From Isoalcanivorax indicus (GTDB taxonomy: Bacteria; Pseudomonadota; Gammaproteobacteria; Pseudomonadales; Alcanivoracaceae), in NCBI RefSeq assembly GCF_003259185.1, contig NZ_QGMP01000001.1, positions 2,574,784 through 2,638,783 of the forward strand: a stretch of 64,000 bases of DNA, given 5' to 3'. Shown in pieces: positions 61,208 to 64,000 of this stretch. Under the pieces are notes generated by a model. The model was given only the letters and a program-made list of their open reading frames with translations, was not told where the DNA came from and did no database searches. How positions within the stretch are numbered: the stretch's first letter is position 1; each line of letters begins with the position of its first letter. The position numbers were made by a program, and so were the translations under genes.

Positions 61208-62173
61208 ATGCCCTTGCACTTTCTGTCCGTCATCCTGATATCGATTGCCGGTGCTGTTGTGACCGATGGCTGCCGGCTTGAGGTGGGCAGCCGCGGCCAG
61301 GGCGATGCCAGCTTCGCCATCACCGACGCCCCCGCGGACGACGTGGACCAGGTGCGCCTTACCGTCACCGCCATTCATCTGGGCCACGAGAGCGGCGATA
61401 CCGTACGCCTGACCCTGGACCCGGCCGTCGTGATCGATAACCTGCTGGACCTGCAGGGTACCCAGTCACAGACCCTGTTTCCGCTGGATAAGGTGCGCTC
61501 CGGCGATTACGAGTGGGTTCGCCTGCTGATCTCGGAACGGGACGGCGACAGTGAAGTGCGTGAGCGCATCGGCAATGGCGGCACTTTTCCCCTGCGCCTG
61601 GGCACCAGTGCGCCCGGGAACAGTACCCGTTATCTGCAACTGGACACTGCTTTCCGTATCAACGCCAACCGTGAAAACCGATTTACTCTGGATGTGGACC
61701 TGCGACGTGGGCTGATCCGCCCCAACGGGGAAAACTTCTACCTGCTGCGACCCTCCCTGAGACTCGTGCGCAACAACGATGCAGGCGTGATCGAGGGGAC
61801 TGTCTCCAGCAGCCTGGTGCAGGCTGCCGCCTGCGACAATGACCTGAGTGAAGATCTGGGCAATGCGGTGTACCTCTACTCGGGCAGCAACGTGACGCCC
61901 GGGGATATTCACGTCAATGCCAGCGGCCAACCGGTCAACAGCCAGCGGCGCAATCCCGTCACGGTGGCCAATGTGCGCCAGGGCAGCAACGGCGACTACC
62001 GCTACACCCTGGGCTTCGTACCGGCCGGAAACTACACCCTGGCCTTTACCTGCCAGGCACTGAATGACGCACCAAATTCGAACCAGAATACGTCCGTCGT
62101 CGGTTTTCCGGCGCGCACCAATGTCACCGTGACCGCAGGCGAAACCACCCAGGCCAACTTCAACGGTAATTGA
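61208..62173 (+). CDS. DUF4382 domain exported protein 1
   Basis: This 321-residue protein has an N-terminal hydrophobic signal (about 1-17) ending near VTDGC, which is not a canonical lipobox. The DUF4382 domain (about 32-185) starts ASFAITDAPADDVDQVRLTV. A C-terminal beta-rich carboxypeptidase-regulatory-like domain contains GDIHVN and YTLGFVPAGNYTLAFTCQA. DUF4382 proteins are surface or secreted proteins of unknown role. It is paralogous to the protein at 62696, with the same domain order and shared end motifs. GGAG lies 9 nt before ATG 61208. Confidence 0.85.
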   Translation: MPLHFLSVILISIAGAVVTDGCRLEVGSRGQGDASFAITDAPADDVDQVRLTVTAIHLGHESGDTVRLTLDPAVVIDNLLDLQGTQSQTLFPLDKVRSGDYEWVRLLISERDGDSEVRERIGNGGTFPLRLGTSAPGNSTRYLQLDTAFRINANRENRFTLDVDLRRGLIRPNGENFYLLRPSLRLVRNNDAGVIEGTVSSSLVQAAACDNDLSEDLGNAVYLYSGSNVTPGDIHVNASGQPVNSQRRNPVTVANVRQGSNGDYRYTLGFVPAGNYTLAFTCQALNDAPNSNQNTSVVGFPARTNVTVTAGETTQANFNGN

Positions 62174-62209
62174 GCGCGGACCGCCCGGCGCTCAGCGCGC
62201 CAGGCCGGG

Positions 62210-62431
62210 CTATGCGGCCAACGCCGTACCACCGCCCGAAGCGCCCCTGTCACGGCCGCTGCGGTTGCGCAGGCGCAGCCAGACTTTTTCGTGGAAGTGG
62301 TACGCCACTGTATTGACCAGCGGCTCTACCAGCGCCACGGCTCCACCGATCATCCAGTCGCCAGTCATGGCCCACACCACGAGGAAGGCGACAGTGACGT
62401 GCATGACACCAAAGCTTGCGGTCTTGATCAT
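62210..62431 (-). CDS. DUF2061 small membrane protein
   Basis: This 73-residue protein has two predicted TM helices (about 4-20 and 24-45), with the DUF2061 pattern MIKTASFGVMHVTVAFLVVWAMTGDW, in parts, and EPLVNTVAYHFHEKVW. Members of this family have no defined function. ATG 62431 is preceded by GGAG at 7 nt; upstream in-frame codons lack similarity. It lies tail-to-tail with the first DUF4382 gene, with a GCCCGG/CCGGGC pair (62183-62210) at the junction. It is divergent from the second DUF4382 gene. Confidence 0.88.
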   Translation of the reverse strand: MIKTASFGVMHVTVAFLVVWAMTGDWMIGGAVALVEPLVNTVAYHFHEKVWLRLRNRSGRDRGASGGGTALAA

Positions 62432-62444
62432 TGCCGACTCCAGA

Positions 62445-62459
62445 TGAAACTGATTCTCA
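62445..62459 (-). promoter_or_regulatory. Weak Fur-box-like 7-1-7 sequence upstream of the DUF2061 gene
   Basis: On the minus strand TGAGAATCAGTTTCA fits a TGATAAT-N-ATTATCA palindrome at about 11 of 14 positions and lies just upstream of the ribosome site. This is a suggestion only, since such matches arise by chance. Confidence 0.2.
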
Positions 62460-62695
62460 GGTAGATATTCGCACACCTGAGACCTCCTGAAATGGCAATA
62501 GTAATTGTTGAGACGATAGCCCACGGCTATTGGTTAACTTTTGCAAAGCCGTGCGCCAGGCCACACCGGATCGCCTTCCGGCCCATTAGGCTCAGGGGAC
62601 CTTCTTGCTCTGTCGCCCCGGCTTCTGGCACGACATGTCCAACGCCCTGTTTCTGACATAGCAATGCTTCTGACATCACAATGGAGTACCGCATC

Positions 62696-63625
62696 ATGCT
62701 TTCTTTTCGCGCGCTTGTACTGGGTGCCGCCATCACCGGACTGGCCGCCTGCGGTGGCAGCAGCGGCAGCCAGCGCACGGGCGACATCAGCCTCGGATTG
62801 ACCGACGCCCCAGTGGACCATCTTGAGCGGGTCCAGTTGACCATCAATGCTGTCGGCCTGAAGCCCGCCCAACCCGGTGAAATCCGTCTCGACCTGGACG
62901 AACCGCTGGTCGTGGATGACCTGCTCGCCCTGCAGAACGGTAGCTTTCAGGCTGTTCTCCCCACGACCGAAGTCCCGGCCGGCCGCTACAACTGGATTCG
63001 CCTGTATGTTCAGGCCGGCACTGACCATACCTACGTGGTGGATGATCAGGGCGGCCAGCACCCGCTCTACTTGCCGGGGCAACAGAGCGGCAACGATCAG
63101 GAGCGTCACCTGCAACTGGTCAGTGGCTTCCAGGTGCCGGTCGACGGAGAAATCAATCTGATGCTGGATGTCGACCTGCGCCGCGCCATCACTCGCCCGC
63201 AAAGCGGTAACCACTACCTGCTGCGGCCCGCCATGCGTCTGCTGGACCTGAGCGAAACCGGCACGATCATCGGCAGTGTGGCTGATGCCCTGATCACGGC
63301 CGAAGAATGTACTGCGGATCCGAATACCGGCGCCGGTAATGTCGTTTACCTCTACGAAGGCTCAGACCGCACGCCGGGTGACATTCATGTCGATGAGCAA
63401 GGTGAGCCCTTGTCGCCTGACAGCCCGCTGGCTACCGCCAATGTCCGTCAGGACGCAGGGATCTGGCAGTTCACCCTGGATTTCGTGCCCGCCGGGGACT
63501 ACACCGTGGCTTTTTCCTGCCAGGGACTGGATGACGATCCCCAGCAGGAAGACGATATCGTGTTTGCGGATAGCGTGAATGTCAGTGTGGCCGTTGAGGA
63601 AGAGAGTGTCGTTTCGTTTGAATGA
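62696..63625 (+). CDS. DUF4382 domain lipoprotein 2
   Basis: This 309-residue lipoprotein has a canonical lipobox LAAC (Cys19), followed by GGSSGS. The DUF4382 domain (about 28-180) starts GDISLGLTDAPVDHLERVQLTI. A C-terminal regulatory-like beta domain contains GDIHVDEQG and FTLDFVPAGDYTVAFSCQG. It is paralogous to the protein at 61208, which lacks a clear lipobox. GGAG lies 9 nt upstream of ATG 62696. The role is unknown; outer-membrane attachment is likely from the Gly residues after the Cys. Confidence 0.88.
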   Translation: MLSFRALVLGAAITGLAACGGSSGSQRTGDISLGLTDAPVDHLERVQLTINAVGLKPAQPGEIRLDLDEPLVVDDLLALQNGSFQAVLPTTEVPAGRYNWIRLYVQAGTDHTYVVDDQGGQHPLYLPGQQSGNDQERHLQLVSGFQVPVDGEINLMLDVDLRRAITRPQSGNHYLLRPAMRLLDLSETGTIIGSVADALITAEECTADPNTGAGNVVYLYEGSDRTPGDIHVDEQGEPLSPDSPLATANVRQDAGIWQFTLDFVPAGDYTVAFSCQGLDDDPQQEDDIVFADSVNVSVAVEEESVVSFE

Positions 63626-63949
63626 GCGTAATCGCATGGCGGCGCATAGCGCCGCGAGGTAGTGGGAGAGAAGCGTCTCGCATGGGGGCGTAGCCACACG
63701 GGTTTCGCCGCACTGCGGCGAGTGTGGCGGAGCGCCGCCGGGCTGTGCCCGGTGGCCGGGCCTACGGAGTGGGACGGTGGTTGTCGGGCGGTGCGGTGGT
63801 GCGCTGGATGTTGGGCAGACCTACTTGGGTCGCGAGCATGCTCGCGATCGCTACGCGACGCCGGTGGCGCCCCCGCCTGGCACCTGCGGTGCATCGGCGG
63901 TCACATGGCGGCGCTTGCGCCGCGAGGTAGTGGGAGGAGGACTTCGATC
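63626..63949. repeat. Cluster of palindromic REP-like repeats
   Basis: No credible gene is present. Two near-identical copies of a 34-bp unit occur at 63635-63669 and 63904-63937; each contains a GCGGCGC/GCGCCGC hairpin followed by GAGGTAGTGGGAG. Between them are TCGCCGC-ACT-GCGGCGA (63705-63721) and a perfect 18-bp palindrome TCGCGAGCATGCTCGCGA (63830-63847). The arrangement resembles REP/BIME clusters. Confidence 0.75.
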
Positions 63950-64000
63950 CTAAAAATGAAAAACCCCCGACGCGGAGCGGCGGGGGTCTTTCATTTTTAG
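63950..64000. terminator. Long-stem bidirectional terminator at window edge
   Basis: The 20-nt arm at 63950-63969 pairs with 63981-64000 at 19 of 20 positions around an 11-nt loop. The A-rich left end and T-rich right end make it a terminator in both directions. It probably ends the DUF4382 gene transcript and a minus-strand gene beyond the window. Confidence 0.85.

Overview
The window looks like chromosomal DNA from a marine or hydrocarbon-associated gammaproteobacterium. GC is high (about 62-64% by eye). The order aroQ-accB-accC-prmA-(DUF3426)-dusB-fis-purH-purD-retS-like matches the Pseudomonas/Oceanospirillales layout, as do queA-tgt-yajC-secD-secF and lptF/lptG divergent from pepA-holC-valS. 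A Gram-negative (class GN) sortase pair, DUF4382 proteins and an acyl-CoA ligase inside a Liv-type ABC operon suggest an Alcanivorax-like genus. That placement is inference only.

Layout. 1-2558: the 3' part of an RND efflux permease. 2581-10187: an envelope-themed block. A secreted NodB deacetylase-caspase-TPR chimera is divergent from a VIT/VWA sortase substrate, followed by its dedicated sortase and a CreB/CreC-type two-component system with no creD. 10189-13939: pyrophosphatase (ppa), a DUF2333 protein and dsbD. 14135-23151: a housekeeping run for dehydroquinase, acetyl-CoA carboxylase, PrmA, tRNA modification, Fis and purine synthesis. 23152-23761: a non-coding stretch with two copies, in opposite orientation, of a hairpin element whose loop is conserved but whose long stems differ in sequence. 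23762-30095: a cyclic-nucleotide-binding/rhodanese protein, a RetS-type hybrid kinase, an AraC regulator and a Ycf46-like AAA ATPase.

30176-39138: coq7, a small c-type-haem lipoprotein, then a tightly packed six-gene catabolic operon (semialdehyde dehydrogenase, DmlA-type oxidative decarboxylase, class III aminotransferase, D-2-hydroxyacid dehydrogenase, amidase, class I aminotransferase). 39157-44540: queA-tgt-yajC-secD-secF on the minus strand. 44653-44739: tRNA-Leu(CAA). 44802-51343: livHMGF, an acyl-CoA ligase and a periplasmic binding protein, all on the minus strand. 51544-59723: an RDD protein, lptFG, pepA, holC, a proline-rich protein and valS. 59741-63625: two TetR regulators and two DUF4382 paralogues flanking a DUF2061 membrane protein. 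63626-64000: a cluster of palindromic repeats closed by a long-stem bidirectional terminator.

There is no rRNA, CRISPR array, prophage or recognisable insertion sequence. The most unusual features are the constant-loop/variable-stem hairpin pair, the sortase-CreBC locus beside the deacetylase-caspase chimera, and the six-gene catabolic operon.
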